A stretch of DNA of 36,947 nt from Flavonifractor sp. An306 (GCF_002159455.1 NZ_NFIQ01000039.1:1-36947), one strand, 5' to 3'; positions 16,793 to 25,410 are shown, numbered from the stretch's first letter. Translations and numbers: made by a program. Notes: generated by a model from the letters alone, not told the origin.

Positions 16793-17872
16793 ATGCCGGA
16801 AAACAGGCACCTGCGCTTTCTGCTCCGGCTGGGGTACGCCGCCCTGGCGGCGGGGGGCCTGTGGCTGGCCTGGCGGGTGGTGCTGCCCTGTCTGCTCCCC
16901 TTTCTGGCAGCCCTGGGGCTGGCCGCCCTGCTGGAGCCTGCGGTGGGCTTTCTCACCCGGCGGCTGCGCATGGGCCGGCGGTGGGCCGCCGGGCTGTGTA
17001 CCGGCGCCCTTGCCGGAGGGCTGCTGGGGGGACTGGGACTGCTGATCTGGCGGGCCTGGTATGAGCTGAACCTGCTGCTGGACCGGCTGCCGGCGCTGAT
17101 GGCCGGCCTGCCCGACCTGGCCGGGCAGGTGGAGAGCCGGGTCTACCGCTTCCTCATCGCCCTCCCCCTCCCCGCCCAGGAGCCGGCCCGGCAGCTGCTG
17201 AAAGGCTGGCTGGAGCAGGGCGCGGCCCTGCCCCAGCGGCTGTATGAGTGGCTGACCCAAGCGCTGGCCTCCGCAGCTTCCGCCCTGCCCGCCTTCCTGC
17301 TGTTTCTCACCACCACCCTGCTGGCCCTCTATCTGTTCAGCGCCGGAGGGCCCCAGCTGCTGGAGGGCCTCCGCAGGCGGACCCCCGCCCCCTGGCTGGA
17401 GCGGGCCCGGCGGCTGAGGGCTGGACTGAAAACCGCGCTGGGCGGGTGGCTCCGGGCCCAGGTGCTGCTGATGCTCCTCACCTTTGGGGAGCTCACCGCC
17501 GGGCTGCTGGTGCTGCGGGTGGAGCTGGCCCTGCTGCTGGCCGGGCTGATCGCGCTGCTGGACGCCCTGCCGGTGTTTGGCGCGGGGGTGGTGCTGATCC
17601 CCTGGGGGGCGGCCGCCCTGCTGGGAGGAGACCTGTTTCTGGGGGTTGGACTGCTGGTGCTGTGCGCGGTGGTGGTGCTGGTGCGCAGCCTGCTGGAACC
17701 CCGGCTGGTGGGCAAACGGGTGGGCCTCCACCCCCTGGCCGCCCTGGTCAGCATGTACGCGGGCTTCCAGCTGCTGGGGGTGGCCGGGATGGTGCTGGCC
17801 CCCCTGCTGACGGTGGTGGGCAAGCAGCTCTGGACCAGCGGCGTGTTCTCTGTCCGCCGTCCTTCAGCGTAA
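16793..17872 (+). CDS. ytvI: AI-2E/YtvI-type membrane protein, 359 aa
   Basis: A polytopic membrane protein with about eight hydrophobic segments and a family-typical central soluble stretch (about 110-170). Late motifs such as LLDALPVFGAGVVLIPWG (about residue 260) and the closing PLAALVSMYAGFQLLGVAGMVLAPLL are characteristic of the AI-2E transporter superfamily. Within it, the length and the single copy next to sporulation-type clostridial genes suggest YtvI, a sporulation membrane protein. Whether it transports anything is unknown. The ATG at 16793 has a GGGGGG-rich site 6-7 nt upstream. It is strongly biased to Leu, Ala and Gly codons. It ends at the terminator at 17873-17907. Confidence 0.85.
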   Translation: MPENRHLRFLLRLGYAALAAGGLWLAWRVVLPCLLPFLAALGLAALLEPAVGFLTRRLRMGRRWAAGLCTGALAGGLLGGLGLLIWRAWYELNLLLDRLPALMAGLPDLAGQVESRVYRFLIALPLPAQEPARQLLKGWLEQGAALPQRLYEWLTQALASAASALPAFLLFLTTTLLALYLFSAGGPQLLEGLRRRTPAPWLERARRLRAGLKTALGGWLRAQVLLMLLTFGELTAGLLVLRVELALLLAGLIALLDALPVFGAGVVLIPWGAAALLGGDLFLGVGLLVLCAVVVLVRSLLEPRLVGKRVGLHPLAALVSMYAGFQLLGVAGMVLAPLLTVVGKQLWTSGVFSVRRPSA

Positions 17873-17907
17873 AATGGGACCCCCCGGAACATCCGGGGGG
17901 TCCCATT
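17873..17907. terminator. Bidirectional intrinsic terminator
   Basis: AATGGGACCCCCC (17873-17885) pairs with 17895-17907, between the converging YtvI-like and PBP genes. Confidence 0.85.
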
Positions 17908-17925
17908 CATCTGTCTATGCGTTCT

Positions 17926-20625
17926 TCACCCGTCAGCCGGTACATAAGGCTCCTCCGTCGGCGTGGCCGTCGGAATTGGCGTGGGCGGCGGGGTGGGCTC
18001 GAGCACCGACGGCGTGGTTTCCACTCCAGGGGTTGGGGTGGTCACCGGCGGCAGATTATAGTCGGGATAGGTGGTCTCGTCCGCCGGATCGAAACCGGGC
18101 CACTGCTCCTGGGTGGGCCAGGTGGACGGGTCGTTCCGGTCGAAGGAATTGGGGTCATACTCCGCCGGCGGAGCTACCGGCGCGGTGGTGTGGGTGGTAC
18201 AGGTCCCCTGGGCCTCCAGGAAGCTGTAGAGATAGTTGGAGTCCCGGGCGGTGGCGCCGCCCACGCTCTCTCTGCTATAGTCCAGGATACCGATGGTCTT
18301 GACCGTACCCTCGGTGATGCCCAGGGCCTCGTTGGCCTCCCGGGGGCAGAACTCCCCGGCCAGATGGTACAGTCCGGAGATGGCCTCCCCGTCAGAACCC
18401 ACCACAGGAGAGGCGGTACACACCTCCACCTCCTTATGGAGGGCACAGGACTCGGCGGGCACATCATCGGCAAACATGGTGACGCTGATGACCCGGCTGC
18501 CCCGGGGATCGGCGGCACAGGCCTCCGTGGCCCGCAGGCCGCTGTCCTGGCAGATCTGCACCGTGGTGGTGCCGCCGGGCTTGGTAAAGCCCTTATTCTC
18601 CAGCCCTTCATGAATGGGGGCCATTACCTTCCGCCACAGAGTGACCGCCGGGTTGCCGTTGCTATAGTAGATGCGCTCCGGGTTTTTATAGCCTACCCAC
18701 ACGGCGGCGGTGTAATAGGGGGTATAGCCCACAAACCAACGGTCGTTGTTGGTGTTGGTGGAGCCGGTCTTGCCCGCCACCGTCATACCGGAAAGCTGGG
18801 CGGCGGTGCCGGTGGCTCCGCTGTACTTGCCGTTGACCACGCCCTTGAGCAGCTCGTTGACATACCAGCTGGTCTTGGTGGACAGGGCCACCTCGGGCTC
18901 GTTGGCAGTATTGTCCAGCAGCACTTCCTCCACACCGTCCACCTCGCGGGTAACCTTGGTGTAGGTCTTGGGCTCGACATACAGCCCGTCCCGGGGAAAG
19001 ACCGAGTAGGCCGCCGCCATGTCCATGACGCTGACGCCCTTGGTCAGGCCGCCCAGGGCCAGCTGGCTGGCGCCGTAATCGTTCTTGACCTCGCCGTTGA
19101 CTGTCAGTTCCTCCACCAGGTCAATATGCAGATTCTCCTGCATGAACTGGAAGGAGGTCTCCACACCCAGCTGCTGCAGGGTGCGCACCGCCACAGGGTT
19201 GGAGGAGACAGCAATGGCAGGGGCCAGATTTATCAGGCCCTTATAGTGCAGGTAGGAGTTGGCGGGCCAGGCGCTGCTGCCCAGCACCTGCACCGGATAA
19301 TCGTCAAAGGAGGACGCCGGGGTGATGACCCCGTACTCCAGGGCGGGGGCATACACCGCCAGGGGCTTGATGGAGGAGCCGGGCTGCCGGTAGGTGCCGC
19401 TGGCCATGTTGAGCAGACGGTTGCCCTCCTTTTCGCCCAGGGCGCCTGCCAGGCCCACCACGTTGCCCTCCGGATCCAGTACTACGATGGCCGACTGAAT
19501 TTCCTGGCCGCTCTTGGACACCAGATTCAGATTGCTCCGGTCATAGTACACCGTCTCCACGGCGGACTGGACCTCCTGGTCCACACAGGCGTAAATCTTC
19601 AGTCCGCCGGAGAGCACCATATCCTCGGCAATCTGATCGGAATAGCCGTACTTTTCCTTCAGATCATCAATGACGTCGCTGATGACCTGTTCGTCATACC
19701 AGTTGTAGATGATGCTGGGCTTTTTCTCGTCCTGCTCCCGGACAAAATCCAGCTCCTCAGCCACAGCGGAGCGATATTCCGCCTCGCTGATCATGCCCAG
19801 GTCCCACATTTTCCACAGCACCAGCTCCTGACGCTGCTTGTTCCGCTCCCGGCCGGTGGTGACCACACCGTCCTCATTGGTCATGCGCACGGTGGAGTTG
19901 GGGCCGTAGATGGTGGGGTTGTTGGTAATGCTGATCAGGCTGGCGCTCTCCGCCAGGGTCAGCTCGGACACATCCTTGCCGAAATAGTTCTCCGCGGCGG
20001 TGGCCACGCCATAGCAGCCGTCGCCCAGATAGATATAATTGAGATACCACTCCAGAATCTGATCCTTGGAATAGGTGGAGTCAAAATCCAGGGCGGTGAA
20101 AATCTCCAGGATCTTGCGCTTCACCGTCACATCGTCGTACTGGGTGACGTTTTTGATGAGCTGCTGGGTAATGGTGGAGCCGCCCTGGATGTCCCCGCCG
20201 GTAAACATGAGCAGCACGCCCTTCAGGGTGCGCTTCCAGCTGACGCCGTTGTGACTGTAGAAGTTCTCGTCCTCGATGGCGACAGTGGCCTGCTGCAGGG
20301 ACTTGGGGATCTGGGACAGTTCCACCAGCTTGCGGTTTTCGCTGCCGTGGAGGGCGAGATGCTCCACATACTGTCCCGTGGCCGAGTCCTTATAATAGAT
20401 GGTGCTGGTCTGGTTCATGACAAAGTTGGCCTCCAGATGGGCCTGGGGAATAATGACCGTACGGATATAATTGGCCGCAAAGCAGCACAGAATCACCGAG
20501 GTGATGATTCCGATGAGCAGAAGCGTGCCAAAGACTTTTCCTATGGTCGCAAATACCGTTACCGCCGGAGAACGGCCTTTCCGCCGCCGCTCCGGACGTG
20601 GGTTCTGATTGTTGGTTGACGCCAA
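17926..20625 (-). CDS. Class A penicillin-binding protein (PBP1A type), 899 aa
   Basis: A bifunctional peptidoglycan synthase. After a basic cytoplasmic tail and one membrane span (about residues 24-52), the glycosyltransferase domain shows EDENFYSHNG (catalytic Glu about 118) and GGSTITQQL (about 148). The transpeptidase domain shows the SxxK motif in PGSSIKP (S417, K420), the SxN motif SSN at 474-476 and KTGS at 619-622. Residues beyond about 850 are a Pro/Thr/Glu-rich extracellular tail. TTG at 20625 is the likely start, with GGAGG 7 nt upstream. It is monocistronic with an extended -10 promoter at 20682-20709. Confidence 0.95.
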   Translation of the reverse strand: MASTNNQNPRPERRRKGRSPAVTVFATIGKVFGTLLLIGIITSVILCCFAANYIRTVIIPQAHLEANFVMNQTSTIYYKDSATGQYVEHLALHGSENRKLVELSQIPKSLQQATVAIEDENFYSHNGVSWKRTLKGVLLMFTGGDIQGGSTITQQLIKNVTQYDDVTVKRKILEIFTALDFDSTYSKDQILEWYLNYIYLGDGCYGVATAAENYFGKDVSELTLAESASLISITNNPTIYGPNSTVRMTNEDGVVTTGRERNKQRQELVLWKMWDLGMISEAEYRSAVAEELDFVREQDEKKPSIIYNWYDEQVISDVIDDLKEKYGYSDQIAEDMVLSGGLKIYACVDQEVQSAVETVYYDRSNLNLVSKSGQEIQSAIVVLDPEGNVVGLAGALGEKEGNRLLNMASGTYRQPGSSIKPLAVYAPALEYGVITPASSFDDYPVQVLGSSAWPANSYLHYKGLINLAPAIAVSSNPVAVRTLQQLGVETSFQFMQENLHIDLVEELTVNGEVKNDYGASQLALGGLTKGVSVMDMAAAYSVFPRDGLYVEPKTYTKVTREVDGVEEVLLDNTANEPEVALSTKTSWYVNELLKGVVNGKYSGATGTAAQLSGMTVAGKTGSTNTNNDRWFVGYTPYYTAAVWVGYKNPERIYYSNGNPAVTLWRKVMAPIHEGLENKGFTKPGGTTTVQICQDSGLRATEACAADPRGSRVISVTMFADDVPAESCALHKEVEVCTASPVVGSDGEAISGLYHLAGEFCPREANEALGITEGTVKTIGILDYSRESVGGATARDSNYLYSFLEAQGTCTTHTTAPVAPPAEYDPNSFDRNDPSTWPTQEQWPGFDPADETTYPDYNLPPVTTPTPGVETTPSVLEPTPPPTPIPTATPTEEPYVPADG

Positions 20626-20681
20626 AATGACACCTCCGTTTACCAGGTGGAACAGCTGATGGGTACAATCCGATAGAGTAC

Positions 20682-20709
20682 ATTATAGCATATTCTGCCG
20701 CTTTGTCCA
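20682..20709 (-). promoter_or_regulatory. Promoter of the PBP gene
   Basis: Minus strand TGGACA (20709-20704), 16 nt, TATAAT (20687-20682), with an upstream TG giving an extended -10. Confidence 0.75.
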
Positions 20710-20770
20710 CCCTATCACCTGCTAAAAATTCCATATTTTGTATTCCCGAAAAATTTGGCTTGTCTGACTC

Positions 20771-20799
20771 TTGCATTTTTCCGCCGCACAGGATACAAT
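20771..20799 (+). promoter_or_regulatory. Promoter of the DUF1292 gene
   Basis: TTGCAT (20771-20776), 17 nt, TACAAT (20794-20799). It diverges from the PBP promoter. Confidence 0.7.
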
Positions 20800-20822
20800 T
20801 AAGAGGCGAAGAAAAGGAAGGT

Positions 20823-21146
20823 ATGGTGCCCGACATGAGCGAAGAATTTGGCCCTGATTTCATCACCGTCACCGATGAGGACGGCAATGAATTTGAGCTG
20901 GAACATCTGGACACACTGGAGTACAACGGTCAGACCTACATGGCCTTCTTCCCCGCCGTTCCCGGCGAGGACGGCGAGGGCGTTCAGGATGTGGACCTGG
21001 ACGACGAGGAGTACGGCCTGATCATTCTCAAGGCGGTCACGGTGGACGGAGAGGAACAGCTCTCCACCCTGGACAGCGAGGAGGAGCTGGAGCTGGTTTA
21101 TCAGCAGTTCATGGAATCCCTCTTCGCCGACGAGGAAGATACCTGA
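20823..21146 (+). CDS. DUF1292 family protein, 107 aa
   Basis: A small very acidic protein matching DUF1292 (YrzB-like), with the typical opening FITVTDEDGNEFELEHLDTLEYNGQTY split here by the start, and a later LIILKAV segment. The family has no assigned function and is widespread in Firmicutes, often near ruvX/yqgF; RuvX is about 4 kb away here. The ATG at 20823 has AAGGA 4-5 nt upstream; the ATG at 20835 is also possible but would be 13 nt from the purine run. A probable 6S RNA starts almost at its stop codon. Confidence 0.85.
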   Translation: MVPDMSEEFGPDFITVTDEDGNEFELEHLDTLEYNGQTYMAFFPAVPGEDGEGVQDVDLDDEEYGLIILKAVTVDGEEQLSTLDSEEELELVYQQFMESLFADEEDT

Positions 21147-21149
21147 TTC

Positions 21150-21345
21150 CATTCCTGCTCGGTGCGTGACGGGTTTTATTTAAACCCACATTTCTGAAAC
21201 GGGATGCCCCACTCATGACGTGGACTGCAGGCCTCCCGGCCGTTCCTTCGGGTGCGGCTGGAAGTTGGAAGCAACGAAGCGTCATGGAGGCGACCCACCT
21301 GCCATTCGTGCAGGTTTTAAATGGATCCGCACGGCCAGAGCGGGG
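21150..21345 (+). ncRNA. ssrS: Probable 6S RNA (RNA polymerase regulator)
   Basis: About 195 nt without an open frame fold as a long imperfect rod. The closing stem pairs GCTC/GTGCG near 21158-21166 with CGCAC/GAGC near 21328-21341. An inner arm pairs CATGACG (about 21216) with CGTCATG (about 21280). A small hairpin ACCTGC/GCAGGT lies near the 3' side of a central bubble, as in 6S RNAs. Such RNAs mimic an open promoter and bind sigma-70 holoenzyme. I judge this from fold and resemblance, without a covariance search. The coordinates are approximate. There is no clear promoter of its own, so it may be processed from the upstream transcript. A terminator follows at 21348-21382. Confidence 0.6.
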
Positions 21346-21347
21346 TC

Positions 21348-21382
21348 CCCCACGAAACGGTTGTTTCGTGGGGTTTTTCTTT
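21348..21382 (+). terminator. Intrinsic terminator of the 6S-like RNA
   Basis: CCCCACGAAAC (21348-21358) pairs perfectly with 21363-21373, loop GGTT, followed by a T-rich run. Confidence 0.9.
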
Positions 21383-21420
21383 TATAAACTCTGAACAAAG
21401 TGTAAAAACTGTTTTTGTAC

Positions 21421-21449
21421 TTGAAAGCAGGGACACTTTCCGATATAAT
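21421..21449 (+). promoter_or_regulatory. Promoter of the foldase gene
   Basis: TTGAAA (21421-21426), 17 nt, TATAAT (21444-21449), near consensus. Confidence 0.85.
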
Positions 21450-21513
21450 ACTTCATTGTCTATTGGTTTCCCTGCTTCGGCAGGAACTTTTATCGAGAGG
21501 ACTGAAGCTATCA

Positions 21514-23124
21514 ATGAGCGCATCCAGAGAAAAAAAGCAGCGCCAGGGCGACCTCGCTCAGGGTCTGACCCAAAAGCAGCGCCAGGAGCTGAAGGAACAG
21601 CAGGCCGCCAAACGCAAGGCTGTTCTCTACACGGTCATCGGCGTGGTCATCGCCGTGCTGGTGGTCATTCTGCTGGTCTGGCACTCCGGCATCTTCCAGC
21701 GCCGCGCCACCGCCCTCAGCGTGGGAGGCCGGAATTACAATGTGAATGACGTGGAATACTACTTCCGCTCCGCCCTGGCCGAGGAGTACTATATGGGCTA
21801 TTACACCGGCGGCGCCACCTTTGATCCCTCCGCGGATCTGCACACCCAGTACGTGGACGAGGGGCAGACCCAGAGCTACTACGACTACTTTATGGAGCAG
21901 GCCATTTCCCAGCTGACCGAGGCGGTCGCCCTGGAGAACGCCGCCGCTGAGGAGGGCTTCACCCTGTCCGAGGAGGACAAGGCAGCCGTGGAGGAGAGCA
22001 TCAACTCCACCAAGACCTCCGCCGAGGAAAACGGCTATCCCAACCTGGAGAGCTACCTCAGAGCCAACTACAGCAGATATATGACCGTCTCCGATTACCG
22101 GACCTGCGTGGAGCGGGCCGCCCTGGTCAGCAACTACAAGACCGCCTACACCGATAAGCAGGAGGTCACTGAGGAGGACCTGGAGACCTATTACCAGGAG
22201 AACGCCGCCTCCCTGGACAGCTATGACTACCGCTATATCGCCATAGACGGCGCCGCCCCCAGCACCACCGACGAGGAGGGCAACACCGTGGAGGCCACCG
22301 ACGAGGAGAAGCAGGCCGCCATGGACGCCGCCAAGGCCAAGGCCGACGAGTTTGCCGCCGCGGTGGAGGCCGCCGAGGACAAGAGCACTGCCTTTGGCGA
22401 GCTGGCCCCCGACTATGTGGCGGAAAGCTCCAAGGAGACTTACGCCAACGACCCCGATTACTCCCTGCAAACCGGCACCGTGGGCAGCAGCCTGAACACC
22501 AATTTCAGCGAGTGGATTCAGGATGATGCCCGCACCGCCGGCGATGTGACCGTGATCGAGGGCACCAGCAGCTACTATGTGGTGCTGTTCCTGGACCGTT
22601 ACCGCAATGAGGACCCCACCGTGGACATCCGCCACATCCTGATCAAGGCGGAGCTGACCCAGGAGGACGACCCCGCCACCGAGGACGTGGACGAGTCCAC
22701 CGTGCCCACCCAGGAGGCTCTAGACGCCGCCAAGGCGGAAGCTGAGCGGCTGCTGAGCGAGTGGGAGTCCGGCGACAAAACCGCCGAGTCCTTCGGCGCT
22801 CTAGCTGAGGCCAACTCCGATGACACCGGCTCCAGCTCCAACGGCGGCCTGTATGAGCAGGTCTCCCGCGGGGACATGTTCGACGCCTTTGACGCCTGGA
22901 TTTTTGATGAGAGCCGTCAGGCCGGCGACACCACCCTGGTGGAGAATCCCCAGTCTGGCCAGCAGGGCTGGCACGTGATCTACTTCCAGGACTGGAACAA
23001 CCCGGTCTGGAAGATCACCTCCGACAGCTCCATCCGCAGCCAGCGGCTCAGCGACTGGGTGACCAGCCTGACCGACGGCCTGGAGGCCGTCCAGGGCAGC
23101 GGTGCCAAGTACGTGGGCGAATAA
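21514..23124 (+). CDS. Membrane-anchored parvulin-type peptidyl-prolyl isomerase (PrsA/SurA-like), 536 aa
   Basis: A cytoplasmic, Lys/Gln-rich N-terminus (1-35) is followed by one membrane span (about 36-56). A SurA-N/chaperone-like helical region runs to about residue 240. Two parvulin-like domains follow: a degenerate one (about 245-370) and a better one from VDIRHILIK (about 371) to QGWHVIYF (about 490), with GGLYEQVSRGDM inside. Such proteins fold exported proteins on the outer face of the membrane. It carries an anchor instead of the lipobox of PrsA. Acidic linkers separate the domains. The ATG at 21514 has only a distant GAGAGG, so the start is less certain than the rest. Confidence 0.88.
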   Translation: MSASREKKQRQGDLAQGLTQKQRQELKEQQAAKRKAVLYTVIGVVIAVLVVILLVWHSGIFQRRATALSVGGRNYNVNDVEYYFRSALAEEYYMGYYTGGATFDPSADLHTQYVDEGQTQSYYDYFMEQAISQLTEAVALENAAAEEGFTLSEEDKAAVEESINSTKTSAEENGYPNLESYLRANYSRYMTVSDYRTCVERAALVSNYKTAYTDKQEVTEEDLETYYQENAASLDSYDYRYIAIDGAAPSTTDEEGNTVEATDEEKQAAMDAAKAKADEFAAAVEAAEDKSTAFGELAPDYVAESSKETYANDPDYSLQTGTVGSSLNTNFSEWIQDDARTAGDVTVIEGTSSYYVVLFLDRYRNEDPTVDIRHILIKAELTQEDDPATEDVDESTVPTQEALDAAKAEAERLLSEWESGDKTAESFGALAEANSDDTGSSSNGGLYEQVSRGDMFDAFDAWIFDESRQAGDTTLVENPQSGQQGWHVIYFQDWNNPVWKITSDSSIRSQRLSDWVTSLTDGLEAVQGSGAKYVGE

Positions 23125-23138
23125 TCAATACAGGAGCA

Positions 23139-23169
23139 GGGCCTGCCGCAACGCGCGGCAGGCCCTTTT
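23139..23169 (+). terminator. Intrinsic terminator after the foldase gene
   Basis: GGGCCTGCCGC (23139-23149) pairs with 23155-23165, loop AACGC, then TTTT. Confidence 0.85.
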
Positions 23170-23182
23170 CAAAGGAGTAGGT

Positions 23183-23899
23183 ATGGACGAGCGATTTTTA
23201 CGGACGGAAATGCTGCTGGGAACCCCCGCTATGGAAAAGCTGACCGCCAGCCATGTGGCGGTATTCGGTCTGGGCGGCGTGGGCAGCTGGTGCGCCGAGG
23301 CCCTGGCCCGCTCCGGGGTGGGGGCTCTCACCCTGGTGGACCATGACCAGGTGGGGCTTACCAACCTGAACCGGCAGGTGGAGGCCACCCTGTCCACCCT
23401 GGGAAAGCCCAAGGCCCAGGCTATGGCGGAGCGGATCGCCGACATCAATCCCGGCTGCGCCGTCACGGCGCGGGCGGAAAAGTACGAGGCGGAAAACCGG
23501 GAGGCCTTTTTTTCCCTGCGGTACGACTATGTGGTGGACTGCATCGACCTGGTCTCCTGCAAGCTGGACCTGATCCAGACCTGCCTGGAGCGGGGCATCC
23601 CCATTCTCTCCGCCCTGGGCACCGGCAACAAGCTGGATCCCTCCCAGTTCCGCATCGGGGACATCTCCCAGACCGAGGGCTGCCCTCTGGCCCGGGTGGT
23701 GCGCAAGGAACTGCGCAACCGAGGCATCCGACGCCACCGGGTACTGTGGTCCCCGGAGCTCCCCAGACAGGCCGAGCAGCGGGAGGCTCCCCCGCCCGGC
23801 CGCCGGTCGGTCCCCGGCAGCGTGGCCTGGGTCCCCCCGGTGGCGGGGCTGATGATGGCGGGGGACGTGATATGCGCCCTCACCGGCACACAAATATAA
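23183..23899 (+). CDS. tcdA: tRNA threonylcarbamoyladenosine dehydratase, 238 aa
   Basis: An E1-like (ThiF/MoeB) ATP-dependent enzyme that cyclises t6A in tRNA to ct6A. The nucleotide-binding loop is GLGGVGSW (about residues 29-36), the adenylation region has LVDHDQVGLTNLNRQ, and the C-terminal part has CPLARVVRKELRNRGI, a TcdA/YgdL hallmark with the active cysteine. It lacks the CxxC zinc pairs of MoeB, as expected. The ATG at 23183 follows AAAGGAG. It starts 14 nt after a terminator, so a promoter within the hairpin region or read-through must supply it; I see no strong one. Confidence 0.9.
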   Translation: MDERFLRTEMLLGTPAMEKLTASHVAVFGLGGVGSWCAEALARSGVGALTLVDHDQVGLTNLNRQVEATLSTLGKPKAQAMAERIADINPGCAVTARAEKYEAENREAFFSLRYDYVVDCIDLVSCKLDLIQTCLERGIPILSALGTGNKLDPSQFRIGDISQTEGCPLARVVRKELRNRGIRRHRVLWSPELPRQAEQREAPPPGRRSVPGSVAWVPPVAGLMMAGDVICALTGTQI

Positions 23900-23910
23900 A
23901 GGTATAAAAA

Positions 23911-23954
23911 CATCCCTCCGCTGGCAGACTAAGGCCATCGGAGGGATGCTTTTT
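23911..23954 (+). terminator. Terminator-like hairpin overlapping the next ribosome binding site
   Basis: CATCCCTCCG (23911-23920) pairs with CGGAGGGATG (23939-23948), then TTTTT. The 3' arm GGAGGG is also the only ribosome binding site for the TTG start at 23953. Confidence 0.75.
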
Positions 23955-24321
23955 GAAACAACCGGAACACGGCTGGCTCCGCCCCGCCCTGGCGGGGGCG
24001 GCGGCAGGGCTCATCAACGGCTTTTTCGGCGGAGGAGGCGGCATGGTGCTGGTCCCCCTGCTGGCGGAATGGTGCGGCCTGGGCCAGCGGAAGGCCTTCG
24101 CCACTTCGGTGGCTGTGATCCTCCCCCTGTGCGCCCTCTCCGCCGCCATCTACCTGTTCCGGGGCGGGCTGGAGCTTATCCCCGCCCTCCCCTATCTGGC
24201 AGGCGGGCTGGCGGGGGGACTGCTGGGCGGCAGGCTGTTCAAGGGGCTGAACATGACCTGGCTCCGCCGGGGCTTCGCCCTGCTCATCCTCTATGGCGGC
24301 GTGAGGGCCCTGCTGGGATGA
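23953..24321 (+). CDS. TSUP/TauE-SafE half-transporter, first subunit, 122 aa
   Basis: About four membrane spans make one half of a TauE/SafE (DUF81) permease. The motif GLINGFFGGGGGMVLVPLL (about residues 17-35) is the first-repeat signature of the family, which exports sulfite, sulfonates or related anions. Full-length members have two such repeats in one chain of about 250 aa; here the second repeat is the next gene. TTG at 23953 is taken as start, with GGAGGG 8 nt upstream. The stop overlaps the next start by ATGA, so the halves are co-translated and probably assemble together. The substrate is unknown. Confidence 0.85.
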   Translation: MKQPEHGWLRPALAGAAAGLINGFFGGGGGMVLVPLLAEWCGLGQRKAFATSVAVILPLCALSAAIYLFRGGLELIPALPYLAGGLAGGLLGGRLFKGLNMTWLRRGFALLILYGGVRALLG

Positions 24322-24692
24322 GCGGCTGGCTGGTTCCCTTTCTGGCCGGAGCAGCCACCGGAATCCTCTCCGGCTTCGGCGTGGGGGGCGGCACCCTGCT
24401 GCTCATCTATATGACCGCCTTTGCCGGGCTGCCCCAGGAGCAGGCCCAGGGGATCAATCTGCTCTACTTTCTCCCCGCCGCCGCCGCTTCTCTGCCCGCC
24501 CACGCCAAAAATGGGTTTCTGGAAAAGCCGGTGCTATTACCGGCCATCGCCGCCGGGCTGGCGTGCGCCGCCCTGGGGGCCTGGACCGCCACCGGTATGG
24601 ACACCGCCCTGCTCCGCCGCCTGTTCGGCGTCTTTCTCCTCTTTGTAGGCGCCCGGGAGCTGTTTGCCGCCCGGACGCGGAGCGATCAATAG
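24318..24692 (+). CDS. TSUP/TauE-SafE half-transporter, second subunit, 124 aa
   Basis: About four membrane spans with the second family signature, GILSGFGVGGGTLLLIYM (about residues 14-31). It pairs with the preceding half-transporter, whose stop overlaps this ATG. Both halves keep their Gly-rich loops, so this is not a frameshifted single gene. The frames differ and each half starts cleanly. The last codons overlap by 7 nt the converging gene's stop at 24686. Confidence 0.85.
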   Translation: MSGWLVPFLAGAATGILSGFGVGGGTLLLIYMTAFAGLPQEQAQGINLLYFLPAAAASLPAHAKNGFLEKPVLLPAIAAGLACAALGAWTATGMDTALLRRLFGVFLLFVGARELFAARTRSDQ

Positions 24693-24970
24693 CGCTCGAT
24701 GCGGGTATCCTCGATATACTCCGCCTTGATCTGGCGCAGCAGCGCCATGTGCTCGGAGTTCTGGTGGCCCGTCATGGCCTCCTCATCGGCCCAGATCTCC
24801 AGCAGGAAGAGCAGGTCCGGATTCTCCCGGGCGTCAAAGTACTCATAGCGGCGGCAGCCGGGCTCCGCCAGGGTCTTGTCCAGCACCCCCTGCTTCTTGA
24901 CCTCCTCCACGAACTTGTCCCGCATACCGGGCTTGGCCTTGTAAAAGACGTTGAGCACAATTTCCTTCAT
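24686..24970 (-). CDS. ABM-fold (YgiN-like) monooxygenase family protein, 94 aa
   Basis: A single ferredoxin-like antibiotic-biosynthesis-monooxygenase domain. It opens with IVLNVFYKAKPGMRDKF, then EPGCRRYEYFDARENPDLLFLLEIWADEEAMTGHQ split over the middle, with His near residue 68 in the common HxxSEH position. Relatives include YgiN quinol monooxygenase and small heme- or quinone-linked oxygenases; the substrate here cannot be told. It usually works as a dimer. The ATG at 24970 overlaps the RuvX stop by ATGA, so it is the second gene of the ruvX operon. Confidence 0.85.
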   Translation of the reverse strand: MKEIVLNVFYKAKPGMRDKFVEEVKKQGVLDKTLAEPGCRRYEYFDARENPDLLFLLEIWADEEAMTGHQNSEHMALLRQIKAEYIEDTRIERY

Positions 24971-25389
24971 TTCAGTTCCTCCTTTTTTCTAGTGAGGTAT
25001 CCCTCCAGAATCAACGTGGCGGCTACCGCGTCCACATTGGCCTTATGCTGTTTCATTCGCTTTCCCGAGGCGTGGAGGATCCCGTGGGCCTCCACCGTGG
25101 TGCGCCGCTCATCCCACAAAACCGGTCTGAGCCCGCAGGCCTCCTCCACCTGGACCGCAAAGGCCCGGTACAGCTCGGCCCGGGGGCCCTCGGTCCCGTC
25201 CATGTTCCGGGGAAAGCCCATCACCAGCTCCTCCACCCCGCGCTCCTTCACCAGCCGCGCCAGCTCCGCCGCCACGATCTCGGGCTTGCGGCTGTGGATC
25301 ACCGTGGTGTACCCCGCCAGCAGGCCGGTTGGGTCGGAAATGGCCACGCCCGTCCGGGCGTCGCCGTAGTCTATGGCCATAATCCGCAA
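24967..25389 (-). CDS. ruvX: RuvX/YqgF-type Holliday junction resolvase, 140 aa
   Basis: An RNase H-fold nuclease-like protein implicated in 16S rRNA 5' end maturation and in junction resolution. It shows MAIDYGDARTGVA (about residues 4-16, catalytic Asp), LVMGFPRNMDGTEG, WDERRTT and HKANVDAVAATLIL, the three acidic positions of the YqgF family. Length matches the family. The TTG at 25389 is chosen because AGGAGG is 6 nt upstream; the longer open frame to 25464 has no site and covers the promoter. The promoter is at 25411-25439, divergent from that of rpmG. Confidence 0.9.
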   Translation of the reverse strand: MRIMAIDYGDARTGVAISDPTGLLAGYTTVIHSRKPEIVAAELARLVKERGVEELVMGFPRNMDGTEGPRAELYRAFAVQVEEACGLRPVLWDERRTTVEAHGILHASGKRMKQHKANVDAVAATLILEGYLTRKKEELK

Positions 25390-25410
25390 ATACAACCCTC
25401 CTTTCCCTAC

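Noticed and set aside
17248-20619. 1123-aa plus-strand open frame
   Set aside because: It overlaps the YtvI-like gene out of frame and the PBP gene antisense; its content is low complexity.
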